A stretch of 64,000 nucleotides of DNA, taken from Nymphaea colorata (Eukaryota > Streptophyta > Magnoliopsida > Nymphaeales > Nymphaeaceae). The notes below the pieces were generated by a model. It did no database searches. It worked only from the letters and a program-made list of their open reading frames with translations, and was not told where the DNA came from. Below are positions 50,230-62,639 of the stretch, in pieces (position 1 is the stretch's first letter; each line of letters opens with the position of its first letter). A program made the translations under genes and the position numbers. The stretch is taken from contig NC_045138.2 in the NCBI RefSeq assembly GCF_008831285.2, forward strand, positions 8,029,205-8,093,204, read 5' to 3'.

Positions 50230-51100
50230 ATTTACGACAAAAGTTTTCACCTTCAATGTTCTGTAAAAATATTAACCACTTGTTCTTCCAACTTGCAGTG
50301 CACAAACTTGCTCTTTTGTCTTTGACATGTTGACAAATGAAATGAAAGCTAAAAAAATATGTTTGCATTCCTCAAGGTGTACCCAAATTTTCTTCAATGT
50401 AGTTATTTAGAATGTATTGTCCACAATAATTATAATCGGACCGTCCTAAGGACTTCACAATTTTTTCAATAATACTCCACAACCAAATAGTATAGACGCG
50501 TGAAAAACTGCTAAATATTTTGGGTTGCAGTAGACAAAGTAACAATCGGCTGCTTCTTCCAATAACCAAATAAATGTAATGGAATAAAAAACATTTAAAT
50601 TGCAATGTTTTCTTGATGTTAGATATTACTTCTCAAATTCCTATCATAATATCCAGTAGGTTTCAATACATACAATGATCAATAAAATGGTCCATAACTA
50701 AGTGCACCCTTCAAGTACAAGAAAATCTTTCTAGCTACCTACAAATGACTATGATTTCAATCTTGAGCAGATCTACTGATCAAATCAACATCATAATATA
50801 TCCAACCTCATGTAAGTAAGATTTGCAAGCTTCCAACTATCTTTCCAAAGAAGATAGGCCAGCAATGGTATTATCTGTACTTTGCTTTTTGCCAAAGTCA
50901 TAATCAACTGTAGTTCTTCATCTTGAAATTTTTAAGTTCTTATACATTTATTTTGAGAAATGAACGTGATCTCATCAAACTATCTTACTTCAACTCCAAA
51001 GAAATGGGACTAACATTTATCATTTCAAATTCATTAATTATAAACATTTTGAAGTCTTCAATATCATGAAACTACAATTGGTAAATATTAGATTATCAAC
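50230..51100 (-). pseudogene. Copia RT/RNase H remnant (third copia copy)
   Basis: On the minus strand, broken over several frames. Pieces are SWKLANLTYMRLDI (compare GSLLYLTxTRPDI), FLYLKGALSYGPFY, PTGYYDR, WKKQPIVTLSTATQN (compare SSKKQPIVTLSTCEAEY) and a terminal VHCKLEEQVVNIFTEH (compare EQVADIFTKP). The order and spacing fit the end of copia RT and RNase H. Heavily mutated; LTRs not located. Confidence 0.75.
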
Positions 51101-54100
51101 ATCTAAGCATATTGTCAATGTCTCTATCTTTATTAATCTTAAAGTATAATGCATTAAAAAAATTACTTTAGACAACCATAACAATAACAAATTGAATCAC
51201 ATCTATTCAAACAATAAGTGCAAATACTCCATCATAAACAATTAGAAGTCCTTGCAGTAACCTTTACACATTCATTAGCCTTATTGTGCAACATTTCACC
51301 TCACCCTTTCTATTTCCTTTTTGTTTCATAAAAGTATGATTTTTTCAGAAGATATGTTTTTTGCATGTTATTTTTTTCAATGTCTTTAATATGATTCTAA
51401 GGTAAAAGAACTTCTAAGCTCTAACACATATTTTATTTTTCTTTGATTTGAAGACTCATTTCATGCCAACTGATTTGTTACTTTGTAGAAGTTTGTAAAT
51501 TTTTTTGTTTCATTCTTCTTATTTGCTTAGATTTTAATTTTTTTTGTTTCATTCTTCTTATTTGCTTAGATTTTCATATACATCAGATTTCTTCATAGTG
51601 TACTTTAAGTGACGTTTTAAAACCACTAATTTACTTGCAAGAAGTAAGTAAATATATTCACTGTCGTATTGTCAATTACGAACGAATGTCTTCCATTGTT
51701 TTTATCTTTATTAATCAAAATTATACTTATATGAAACTTTGGAGCTTGAGGAAATGATAACTAAATACTATGTTTTTTACTTGTTCTTTTATTCTTCATA
51801 TTCACCTACATCATATTTTATTTTTAATCACTTTTTCTATTCAATGAAAGATTTTTATCAAACTCTATATTATGCATATTACCAACTTCCTATCTATTAC
51901 GTCATAAATCTTATGACCTTTCATGGTAAATTAATAATAAAAATACATCTTACTTTTGTCATTTATTTGTTGCACTTTTGATCGTAAACTTGTGTATGTA
52001 GCTCATCAACAAACTCTCAAGTGAGCAGCATCTGGTCTGTGACCACTCTATAATGCTTTCATGTCCTAAATTGAACTTTCACAATAAGATATTTATTTAG
52101 AATGTAAAGTTGTGCATATAATGATCTTGACACAAATTTGGTTTGATAATTTTTTAATTCCAATGTACCTATCCATATCAAGAATATTTCAGTTTTCGGT
52201 ATTCATTACTTCATTTTATAAAGATATATAAAACACTGTGAATTAGTGATGAAAAACTCTATACTTCTTCTGAAAATCATTGAAATTATTGAAGTATTAT
52301 CAACTACTTATACCTGAATTTAGCACCTTTATAAATGGTCCAATTAGCTTTTCATTATAATTTTTTTATTTTAATTTTGTTTCTGTTTTTCTCCAACAGA
52401 ACTTTTCTAAACAGTCATCAGTAAAGGTGAGAAAATTGATTCCTCCAAGAAACATGAAAGTAAGGGAACTAGATATATACATCTCTTTCAACAAAATAAC
52501 TTTTTTTTCCTTAATGCTGTCAATATGTCCTGCTATCAATATGTCATCCATTAAATTTAGCACTATCACATCTTACCAATAGCTGATTTTTCATCCTTTT
52601 TCTTAAAGAAGCATTAGTTTTCTTGCAAATCTTTGTAGGTAACCTAGAGTATAAGTTTATTTAAAATCATGCTTTTTAACCTTTTTAATTCTTCCTCTAA
52701 ACTAATGGTACAACTAGATGATAGATCCATAGCTAATGGATTTTTTCCCATAGTTGTGATATTGTTTAAATGATCACAACTTTTTTCCATATATAGATTC
52801 AGAAGCATCAAATTTTTTGAGACATAGTCAGATATTACGTTAACTGTCTTCATATGTAATTCATCAAAATCCACTCTCAAGGTTTTAGGTCATAGCTTTG
52901 TCATCTTTTCAGTTCGTTTACAACAGTTTGGAAGAATTGCTCATGTTTATCTTGAACTTGTCAATAATGAGATCATCTCAAAAGTATGCTGATCTATACT
53001 AGGTGCAAACAGTTACCTATCTTCTAATTCACTTCGAGAGAACTTTTGTCACTTAATCCTGATTGCATACCACTTGTTGATTTTTTTAAAAGCCCAACCA
53101 CCTCATTTAAATGCATAAATTCTCCTGGTTAACTTCACCAACAGAAAAATTGAATTTGTTAGATGTCTTGAACATTATATAACTTTTGATGGAAAAATTA
53201 GGGTCTCTTACCAACACAAAGAAAGTTGCTTAAAAAAAAACAAAGGCTGTATGCAATTTTATTGTAAAATATTCAACTCTTACACATGAACTTAAAACCT
53301 TATTGATATCTAAAGTGGTGGAAACCCTTTCTATACTCTCTTGACTTTTTATGGGTTTCATCGTCGACCATAGATTTCTGCATGAACTCTAACTGATGGC
53401 CTGCAAATACCACCGTGATTGTCTGTAACTTATATAACCTTCAACGCTAAGTCACACACCAAGCGTAATGCATCATATATATCTCATCGCATGGTCCTAT
53501 GTATGAATGTTCTACTCTTACAATTAATTAGGAAGACGCTTCACGTTTACATGTAACTTACTGCCGTCAATTTTTTTCACCATGTGCAAATGCTATAAAC
53601 ATGCCCTCAAAATCTTTACAACTCCACACTTTTATCAAACTACCCAATTAGCAGCATAAAATGAAAGCAAATTTATTCTTTGTGACATTGACTAGTGATC
53701 AAAATGTTTTTATTTTTCTAACATTATCTTAGCATAGTGTGCATGTTTTGTATCACATGCCAACAACACCATCTGCAAAAAGTCTAACATTGATCAGTTT
53801 TGCTACGGGTTATCTTGCTGTCAAACCTTGTACCTCTGATGAAATACTATGTGTATGTGGTTGCTCATTTGAAAACATTATGTTTCATGAAATGGTGCTA
53901 TGCACAAAACTTCCGTAGAACTTTCAATATCAATGTCCCACATGACTTTAGGAAAAATAGGTATAAGGAACTATTCAGGTTGTAAGACAAGTTCAATTCA
54001 TATCTACTAAATTTGACCATATAAATGTGTTCAACATAGGTTATTGCTAAAGTCAAACCTGCAATTGCATCATTGTGAGGTAAGTAAATATTTAATTATG

Positions 54101-54360
54101 GAATTTGCTATGGGATACATGCAATGGATTTTGAAAATATTTTAAAGAAACGTGCCTTCAAGTTACAAATACATGATTTCAAAATCATGTTCACCAAGTC
54201 TACATAATCAGATTTCAAATATTTGAAATACATAAAGAATCTCAATCAACAGTTTGATGCTGTTATAAGTGCGCCATGTACACCCAAAGCCACTTTTAGT
54301 ATATATGCCATTTACTATTTGTCATATTATTGCACTGTAGTTAGATCTAGAAATCATAAT
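51101..54360. other. AT-rich DNA, probably more decayed copia sequence
   Basis: A direct repeat of about 36 bp (TTTTTTGTTTCATTCTTCTT...) occurs at about 51500-51535 and 51539-51574. A minus frame at 52366-52569 with LMDDILIAGH loosely resembles an RT active-site region, but its neighbours do not, so it is not called. No host gene seen. Confidence 0.4.
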
Positions 54361-54410
54361 CTCTCTCTCTCTCTCTCTACCTCTCTCTCTCTGTGGGTGT
54401 GTGTGTGTGC
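54361..54410. repeat. Compound (CT)n-(GT)n microsatellite
   Basis: CT run with one interruption, then GT run. Confidence 0.93.
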
Positions 54411-56070
54411 GCAAACACCAACTCGCATCTATTTGCAACCCTAATTTTTTCATGGTATTGAACATTTCAATTTTCACGCAATCCATGCTAATTGATATAT
54501 ATGAGGTAACACGCACAAGCTTTTCATCATCGGTTTTAAAGTAAGGTTAAAAAATACAGGTAGGATTTTAAATGCCTTTCCTAAGAACTATACCATAAAC
54601 CAATACTTGGAGTTATAAATCTTATTTTAATGTGAAAGCGAAAATACAATCAAAAGAGAGTGACTCCTGCGAAACAGTTGACTACATTAATTTATGTGGT
54701 TGGATTGATTTGAACTGGTAATGAGGCCATCATTTTCGTTTGATGTTCTAAAATATGATTTATATATGAGATGCTCAAAAAACCTTTCAAATTTTCAGTT
54801 CATGATTTTCATCCTTATAGTTCCTATTTATAGATTAAAACTACTGATCAGTGGTCACTCAACATGTTTCTTTTTTACCATAAATACGTTATAAGTTTCC
54901 CCATTGTTGGTCCCAACGAATTTTAAAAGTATGTCTTTCTTATAAAGGTCGACAAGCTAGGTGATCAAAGAACTGGTACCACAATACCAATCTTTCTTCT
55001 CTTATTCAACCCAGTTGAATCGCATTCATGCCCCGTGGCATTTCTCATGGTCACTTCTAAACTAAAGAACACCTTCATTAGTTTCATTTTTCCAAAGAAA
55101 AGCAATTATGAGGCTAGGCATGTGCCTACGTTAACAACAAGAGAACCAGAATTCAGATACAATGGCAGAAGCACATGCATGCAAGCTAGCAATTGCCACA
55201 AAGACCTACAAAAATTTACATATTTATATACTAATTAAAGCCCCATACTATTTGCTTATTTACACATGGGTATCCCTCGGCCATTAACTTTTTTGAGGAG
55301 CTCGCCCTTCTGCCAAAAATTTCTAGCTCTACCAGTTAGTGTTCATGCCAAGCAGCCGGCCTGCTGACCTAAAATTGCTTTTGTTCTTCTTCGTCATAAC
55401 ATAATAATAATAAAAAAAAAGTGATATTATCTTTGCAATTACTAATATGGTAAACTCATTTCACATGTACATATTATATATGTAATTTTGCAGTAAAATG
55501 TTGGTGGATGTTAGATTGCGTATGCAAATGGAACTGCACCATTTAATGCCTCATCCACGAGCATGTTCCATGGGAGCTTAGGTAAGCCACGATGTGCTCC
55601 ATTGCCGACCACACATTCGGCAGCGACAGTTGTTGCTGTACTGTGCATAATTGTCTGCGGAGTATCTTTTCTTTTTCTTCCTGTTCCTTCCAAGGCTGGT
55701 CTTTTTCATACTTTGGAAAGTGGCTGGGGCTGTCATAGATTGGCATTGGGACTGTTTGGCTACTAATGTGGAAGAACAAAGGTACTCTAAGTTATTGAGT
55801 GTTGTGCTACGTCCTCAATTCGACTCACATGAGTATTACCCTTCTGAATTGCAAACGATAACATGTGCAACACTTAAATTGATGGGTAAAATATAGCACC
55901 AATCAAGTTTTAAAGCAGCCATAAACCTTAAGGGCCAAAAGAAAAGGACTCGATTTCACCTCTCATGAACCACCACACATGCATGGAAACATATGTTTAA
56001 TTATTTCAATGGCACAAGTGATCTTCCCCTTGTGAAGCCTTATACATGCGTCTGACCCAATCACGTCGTG
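54411..56070. other. Non-coding DNA with unassigned short frames
   Basis: Overlapping frames on both strands at 55511-55900 stay open because of base composition. None is recognisable. Confidence 0.45.
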
Positions 56071-56275
56071 ACCAGCTTTGAGATGGTTCAATCAGTACTC
56101 ATATCAGATGCCTTTCCTTCACCTGCATATCATCACTGACCTTTACTTCTCTCTTTAGGAGGAAGAAAATAACCAGCTTTGAGATGGTTCGGTCAGTAGC
56201 ACTTATATCAGATGCCTTTCCATCACCCGTGTATCGTCACTGGCCTTTACTTCTCTCTTCTCTTTAGGAAGAAGA
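56071..56275. repeat. Tandem duplication, about 101-bp unit
   Basis: 56071-56171 and 56172-56275 share ACCAGCTTTGAGATGGTTC, ATATCAGATGCCTTTCC and CCTTTACTTCTCTCTT, with several substitutions. Confidence 0.92.
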
Positions 56276-56283
56276 AAGAAAAA

Positions 56284-56409
56284 GGAAAGATCCCAATGCA
56301 AACCCAAGTTAGTTTTTTTTTGTTTTTAATACTTTTTGTGACATAAGGAAAGATCCCAATGCAATCCAAGTTAGTTGTTTTTTTTTTTTTTAATACTTTT
56401 GTGACATGA
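56284..56409. repeat. Tandem duplication, 63-bp unit
   Basis: 56284-56346 and 56347-56409 share GGAAAGATCCCAATGCAA, CCAAGTTAGTT and TTTTAATACTTTT...GTGACAT; the poly-T length differs. Lies immediately after the 101-bp duplication. Confidence 0.92.
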
Positions 56410-56560
56410 CGGTTGTTCCCCTCTAATGTGGGAGTCTCTAGATCTTTTTTTTGGAAAGTCAATTCCTTATTGGGAGTCCACCTTTTGTTGTCATAATCCA
56501 GAAGCAGTCCCATCATTTGTTTTTTTGGACATGAGTCTGCTTTTTAAGAGGTCATATGAT

Positions 56561-56868
56561 CGGGTGGGGATGAATATTTGGGCTTGAAATTACCAAACAG
56601 CCCTGATCTCGGTACCGGGCCTGATAACAAATGAAAATGTTTTTTATTTTATTAAAAATATATATTTTATATTCAAAAATTTATTTTATATTTAAAAATA
56701 TTTTTTTACTGTCAGGCTTGAGCTTGGGTTCCGAGCATGGGCACATTCCGAGCGAGCACAAGCCCAAGCTCAGGTTTCAAACATCGGGTCGTCTCATTAC
56801 TTGAGTTTCGTACATCAGGCAGCCCTAGACCCGCGTCTTATTGGGCCAGGCCGATGTCCACTCTACCT
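56561..56868. mobile_element. MITE-like element with GC-rich ends and AT-rich core
   Basis: GC-rich edges (GGTACCGGGCCTG; TTGGGCCAGGCCGATGTCCA) around an AT core near 56640-56710, with AGCCCAAGCTCAGGTTT inside. A segment with the same layout lies at 58930-59320. Class probably hAT-like by general appearance; not proven. Confidence 0.45.
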
Positions 56869-57254
56869 GACAAAAAAAAAAAAAAAAACTAGTCCTTTAA
56901 ATGAACATAAAATACACATTTTTTCTCAGCGATGGAAACAGTACTCCTCAGTCCTCCCTCTCAAAAGTTAAACACGACAGCTAGTGTTAGGTGCCGAACA
57001 CACGGGCCACTTTACCATTTTTACTAATAGTTGTTCAATATTGAGACTCAGTGGTAAGTGAACAGAGAGATAAGAATAGTTTTTTTTTTCTATATCCCTC
57101 AGTGTAAAGGGAAGCAATGATCACCAAAAGAGTGAATTCCATCTCAGTCACAGCAAAAAGAATCCACTCACATACACCTTTTAATTACAAAAATTTGTGC
57201 CGCTTGACACCAGATCATTGGCAGAGATTGCTGGTATTGAGGACATATGCACAG

Positions 57255-57445
57255 TTATAATAAGGAGCGGAGCTAAAAGCTTTTAGATAAGGGACACTAG
57301 TAATAACTTTGAAAATTTTAAGAGGCATCAACATATAAATAAGAAAAAATGTCATATGGTATCAATGTAAAATAAGTATTTTTTGTGGTTGAGTGTAGGC
57401 AATTGCCCACATTGTTGTCCACAGCTGCTTCCGGCCCTGATTATA
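57255..57445. mobile_element. MITE-like remnant related to 25275-25480
   Basis: Shares the GGCAATTGCCCACA core motif and GC-rich edges (GGAGCGGAGCTAAAAG; GCTGCTTCCGGCCCTG). Apparent inverted arrangement with an AT-rich centre. Confidence 0.35.
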
Positions 57446-57802
57446 ACCATGGATAATATGGGCATATAGAATGCCATGCATCTCCCAGCTTCCTTTCTAC
57501 TAAAATATTGCATTGAATTTTCACGTGGTTCAACTAAAAGGATAATTAACTGGAAAGCCCAAATTTTTATGATCATGAGCAATGAGCAAAACTTCGGCCT
57601 ATATGGTCAAGAAATTTTTGAAAAATTGCGACCGCTCCTTTGTGAATTTACTCGAAATAAAAGTAAGCCCGTAAATGGCAATGGTAAATTCTCCCTTTCT
57701 TTCTATTTAATATGGAATAACTCAATTACCATTTTCTTAACCGTTGTAAACAATACATTTCGGTGCAAATTGGCTGGCAGAAGCAATAATACATTCATAC
57801 TA

Positions 57803-58222
57803 GGGATGTAAAACGAGTTTAGCCAACTTAAGCTCGATTCAAACTCTCATGTATAAACTCGACTGGAGTTCACTTCCTTAAACAAACAAATTGAGCTCGA
57901 GTTTGAGTTAAAACTAGAGTTATAAATGAGTCGAGTTCAAGATACACAAGCTCGACTGTTTTAAACTTGACTTGGCTCATGTCTTTCTTGTCCCTTAATG
58001 TTTAAGGGCATGCTGACAATTATTTATGAATTTTAACACCTTTTTTTGCTTTTATTCGCTTAAAAAAGAAATATAAGAATCAAGTGACATGATGTTAATT
58101 AAACAAGTCCAACTCGAGATCGAAATCAGTTTACTGAATCAAGTTCGAGCTCGTCTCAAAGGTATAAGTCAAGAACGTGACTTGAGTTGAACTCGAGATC
58201 AGCCCACTCATTGTACATTTTG
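57803..58222. mobile_element. Probable MITE with TAGGGATGTAAAACGAG terminus
   Basis: Starts TAGGGATGTAAAACGAG and is full of GAGCTCGA/CTCGAGTT-type motifs in both orientations. The right end CCCACTCATTGTACATTTT is a degenerate inversion of the left end. This pattern is widespread in plant non-autonomous DNA transposons. Right boundary approximate. Confidence 0.5.
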
Positions 58223-58929
58223 GATCGGTACTGCGGGATGGCCATTAATAAATGTGGCTGATCAGCACATGCAAAGAAGCCGCAAGCGGTATGAGGAGTA
58301 GACAAATGTCAAAGGGACAAGGGAATCCCTTGGCGTCGGTACAGAATCCGCTGAGAAGTACTGCTTGACACGTAACATTAATGAACTTATATCATTTTGG
58401 CCATGTCTAATTATAAAGGTTATAAGAAACATTAATCAGGCTTCGTACACCTGGGCAGGTTCCTTTATTATTATTATTATTTAAAAAAAAAAACACTAAT
58501 TGGAAGAACGTAGAATTCTTATACCTCGGTATGTCATAAATTGGAAGACTATGGCCTGCCTAACCCCACCTACCTTTGAAAGAGATCTAGAGAGAGAACG
58601 AAAGGAATATAATGGTGTTGGTGCGACCAAATTACTTAGGTGGGTTTAATTGATTGAGCATTGACCGGATGCAGCAGATATTGAGTTGGCTCGTAGACAT
58701 TCAAACGGATTGGCGTGCAATTTAAAAGGATCAAGCAGGGTCAAGTATAAAGATGGATAGTTCTCACTGGCTCAATTCGTATTGGGATAACCAAAGGCAA
58801 CCAGAAGGATAAGTTAATCAAGCCTCCCTCCGCAATTAAGGATCTAAGATAAGATATATCTTAACTAATTGAACATCAAATTAAAACTCTTCGTTTGTCT
58901 TTTCTCTCAAATTTTGGCATATTAAAATT

Positions 58930-59320
58930 CAACAGTAAGCATGAGCACCAGGCCAGGTACTCGATGGGTGTCAGGTATCCGAACCGACTCAAGCTCAGAC
59001 TCGAGCTTAGAAATTGAGCATCGAGCCAGCCTAATAAGTTGTTAGGCCGGCCCGGGTGGGCTTGAATCAGTCCGATTAAACATGATAATTGATATTTAAT
59101 AAATTTATTATTATTTTTATATAATTATATATATTTTATTATGATTAAATTATATCTATATGTTATTTTATATTAAAAATATATTTTAAATATTAATCGG
59201 GCCAAGCCCAAGCTCGGGTTTAGATTGTCAGGCTGAGCTCAGGCCGCAGTTATAGACTGTGGTCCGGCCTGAGCTGGACTCCTTATAGGGTTGGGCCAGC
59301 CCAATGCCCAGGCTTATTCA
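58930..59320. mobile_element. MITE-like element, relative of 56561-56868
   Basis: GC-rich arms (GGCCGGCCCGGGTGGGCTT; CGGGCCAAGCCCAAGCTCGGG) are partly inverted around an AT-rich core at about 59085-59190. Confidence 0.45.
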
Positions 59321-60060
59321 AAAGGCCAACTAGCTAGACAATAGATAGTGTTGCTTGATGCATCGGAGTTCATGGCTTATAGAAGTGACACTGTATTTCT
59401 TGGTGAAAAGAAAAGAAACTGACAAATTGCAGTTGATTAATTATGAGCTTCAACTTGACATAATGTCTTTGTTATGCTTCAACTTGCATAACAGTATCTT
59501 CCATTTTGCAACACAAAAGATTGACCCCTTAAAAATTTGAATCAGAGTCTAGCTAGCTCATGCCTTATCCATTACCCAAACCCTGTCAGGAATGGCCACT
59601 ACGAGACCACAAAGATTAAATTTAACTTTTTAGTTTATGCAATTTCATCTTTTTAGAAAAAAATATTGCTTTTTGAACTTTCCAATTGAATACTTTTATT
59701 CGAGGGGCATTTTCATCTTTTGGTCCCTAAGATTGAGTTGAACCTGCAGTACCCGTAGATTCAATCTGCATTGCCTTTTGTGCACCTTGACCAACTAGTC
59801 TTACTATCCTAGTCTACCCAGAATGGCCTCAACTACGCCACCTTCGTGCATATAATTTCATGCTCCATTTTTAACTATGACAAAAAATCTCGTTCTTAAT
59901 ACAAAAAAAAAAAAAAACTTTTTGTATGAATAAAAATAGAAACCACCAAAAAAAAGATTTGGGGATTTGATAAAGGAGAAATTTGTTAGTCTGTATATTT
60001 ATATCGTTATAACTAATATACCCCTTTAAACAGTAAGAAAATGTTTTCGTTTTTTTGTCT
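59321..60060. other. Non-coding AT-rich DNA
   Basis: No gene or repeat structure recognised apart from short A runs. Confidence 0.5.
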
Positions 60061-60064
60061 CGCT

Positions 60065-60530
60065 TAGAGCGTTAGCTCATTATCTCACAAATATTTTATT
60101 ATATTATACTTATGTTTAGTATTATCTCATACATCTATCCATTATCTCATAAATATTTTATTATCTCATAAACATTATCTCATACTTATTGTTTAACGTT
60201 ATTTCAAGCATCCGTCCATGATCTCACTATCTCATAATTTTTTTGTTATCTCATAAACAGTATCCCGTACTTATGTTGGCATTAGCTTGTACATTCGTCA
60301 ATTTATTCTCATTATCTCATAAATATTTTATTATTTTATAAATATTATCTGATACTTATGTTTAGCGTTATCTCATCCATTCGTCCGTTATTTCATTATC
60401 TCACAAAGCTTTTGTTATTTCATAAATATTATCTCATACTTATGTTTGGTGTTATCTCATACATTCATCAGTTCATTATTTTATCAATTTTTTTTATTTT
60501 ATAAACATTATCTCATACTTGTTTGTTATT
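60065..60530. repeat. Degenerate tandem array, about 97-bp period, about five units
   Basis: Each unit carries TTATCTCA(T/C)A, ATATTTTATTAT, ACTTATGTTTAGCGTTATCTC and a CAT(T/C)C(A/G)TC(C/A) block in the same order. Copies differ by many substitutions and small indels. The 10-base TTATCTCATA recurs throughout, so the 97-bp unit itself may have grown from a shorter repeat. Confidence 0.85.
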
Positions 60531-62590
60531 GTATATATTTGTTTCACGCACATTCATATACAATGTTTGGGCATGAAGTAAATATACATATTGTTAGTAG
60601 TCTCCTAAATAGGCTCGTTGCGTACTACGTAACTCAGCAAGAAGACAAAAGCGTCCCTTAAGAGGTGTTTAGAAAAGGCCCCGTATAAAGACAACATAGT
60701 AATTTAAAAAGTTGCCTTTTGATATGTTCCCATTTTGTGCCTTTAAGGACGTAAGTCGTGGTAGTGTGTTCGGCCCGAACAACCACGACCATCTCGTGAC
60801 AGGACCCGTTAGAACTCATACGGCGGCATTAATTCGAACGAGTGTCTCATTTCAATGCGGCCTTATGTTAGAACTTGCACTAAAAGAACCAATCAGTTAT
60901 CAAAATCTTTAAGTAGATAACATCTTCATCTATTTAAAATAATGTCTTCATCTCTGACCTTATTACTGATGTCCATTTGCTCATAGATCACACGGCAGAG
61001 CTTCTCAATATGTATATACGGCAAATGTAACTTGAATCTCTCTATCGTCAAGAGTCTTAGCTTTTCCTTTATTTGTTTTGTTGTGGGTCCTTTGGTCCTT
61101 TTGGTAAAAGAAGCACTTTGTAACTATTACATGAGTAGAGATTGGTTTATAAAACACTTGTTCATAAACAAACTCAAAGATATTTATCAAATAGTAACAA
61201 ACTGTTTTCATTGTTCAAGGACTTTTTATTACAGATTCTTTCAATACGTAATAGTCCTGATCTTACATTTTGACATCAAGGGTTTATGTACGATATGTCT
61301 ACTGCTTAAAGGAAGTTAATTAACTTGAAAAGTAAAACGCTGTCCCTTAACATAATTGTCCAACTGTTTGTCTAATTCAACTTGCCAATACCAATTAAAA
61401 GAGAAATTGAATTCAACCGGCTGCTAGATGTTGCCGAATGGAAAAGTTCTAGAAAACAATCTTCAAAAGCACATTGTAACAGTTTATGATATGGTTATAG
61501 TTTAAGGTGTATTTGGTGTCGGTTTAAATATTTAGTCATCTAGCAACATTCGATAAATGGTAGAATTCAATTTTCCTAAACTAAAGAACAACTTCTTCTG
61601 TTGCAATGTATGGAGACTTTTTTTTATCTTCTCCATGAACTTGACGTGAGGCAAGAAGGATCGCTTAGGTCAAAATTATATGGATGTTTAAGTCTAGAGT
61701 GGAGGGTATAACCTTGCGTTGTGGGTTGCCCTTTGCCTCGTTGCCTTGTCGGATATTAAAGCAGCCTCGGACTGATCAACCATGTGCCGATGAAGGCCGG
61801 AAAGGAAACAGTGAGAAGGTAGTGATGGCCACTATTCTTCTCCTGTCATCTCTCTCTCACCGCCTCTTCTTCACATCAAGGCATATCTCTCTCTCTTTCT
61901 CTCTTCTGATAAGGACGACACAGTAATGCCAGCCTACATATCTAGATGGCCTGCAAGTTGAGTTTGAATACATGCACAATATAATATACATAATACCATG
62001 CTTTATCGCCTATATATATATCCGTCAAAGCCATTGTCAACCATGGAAAAAGCTTGCCAATATCTCAAAATGAAACTCAAGCAATTATCAGGAGAAGGAA
62101 ACTGAATCCTCAACCTATATAATTTGATAACATACATGAAACTCTTTCGAGTCGCTCTCTCCATGATGGCGATGCCAGCTTAATTTCCTTTGTTGCTTCT
62201 CACATCACACAATCAGTTCTGCGGGAAAAAGGCGAAGGTGGGAGTGGCTAATTAGCCACTTAGAGTCACTGTTCTGACCGACCGAGCCATGGCTGCCCTC
62301 TCCAGTCAATTGCCTGGTCCCGCACACCTGCCCGACCCCCTCCATTGATAAGGTTCCATCACCCCCAGCTGCCCCTCTGTAACAAAAAGACAAGGTCGTT
62401 CAACAGTACTTAGACGGCGACCTTGGGGTGAAGGAAGGAACTAGTCTGGGACCAATGAGTTGGTTCAGGCGGTCGTTCAGACCCATGCATTTATTGGCGT
62501 AAGATCGGAATCCGATCTGTTTGGGCTGGCATTTTTTAATGGGCCAAAACGACACATGAAAATTACTGTTTTAACTAAAGCATTCGTCCA
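60531..62590. other. Non-coding DNA, no recognised gene
   Basis: GC-richer patches at 60720-60860, 61700-61900 and 62220-62420 have short frames without recognisable domains. Confidence 0.45.
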
Positions 62591-62604
62591 AATATATAGA
62601 GAAA

Positions 62605-62634
62605 GAGAGAGAGAGAGAGAGAAAGAGAAAGAGA
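62605..62634. repeat. (GA)n microsatellite next to the LINE 3' end
   Basis: GA/GAAA units directly beyond the LINE 3' region; in the LINE sense it is a CT-rich tail. Confidence 0.9.
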
Positions 62635-62639
62635 GCCGA

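Noticed and set aside
52366-52569. RT active site suggested by LMDDILIAGH
   Set aside because: Surrounding sequence in all frames lacks other RT motifs, so the match is too short to trust.
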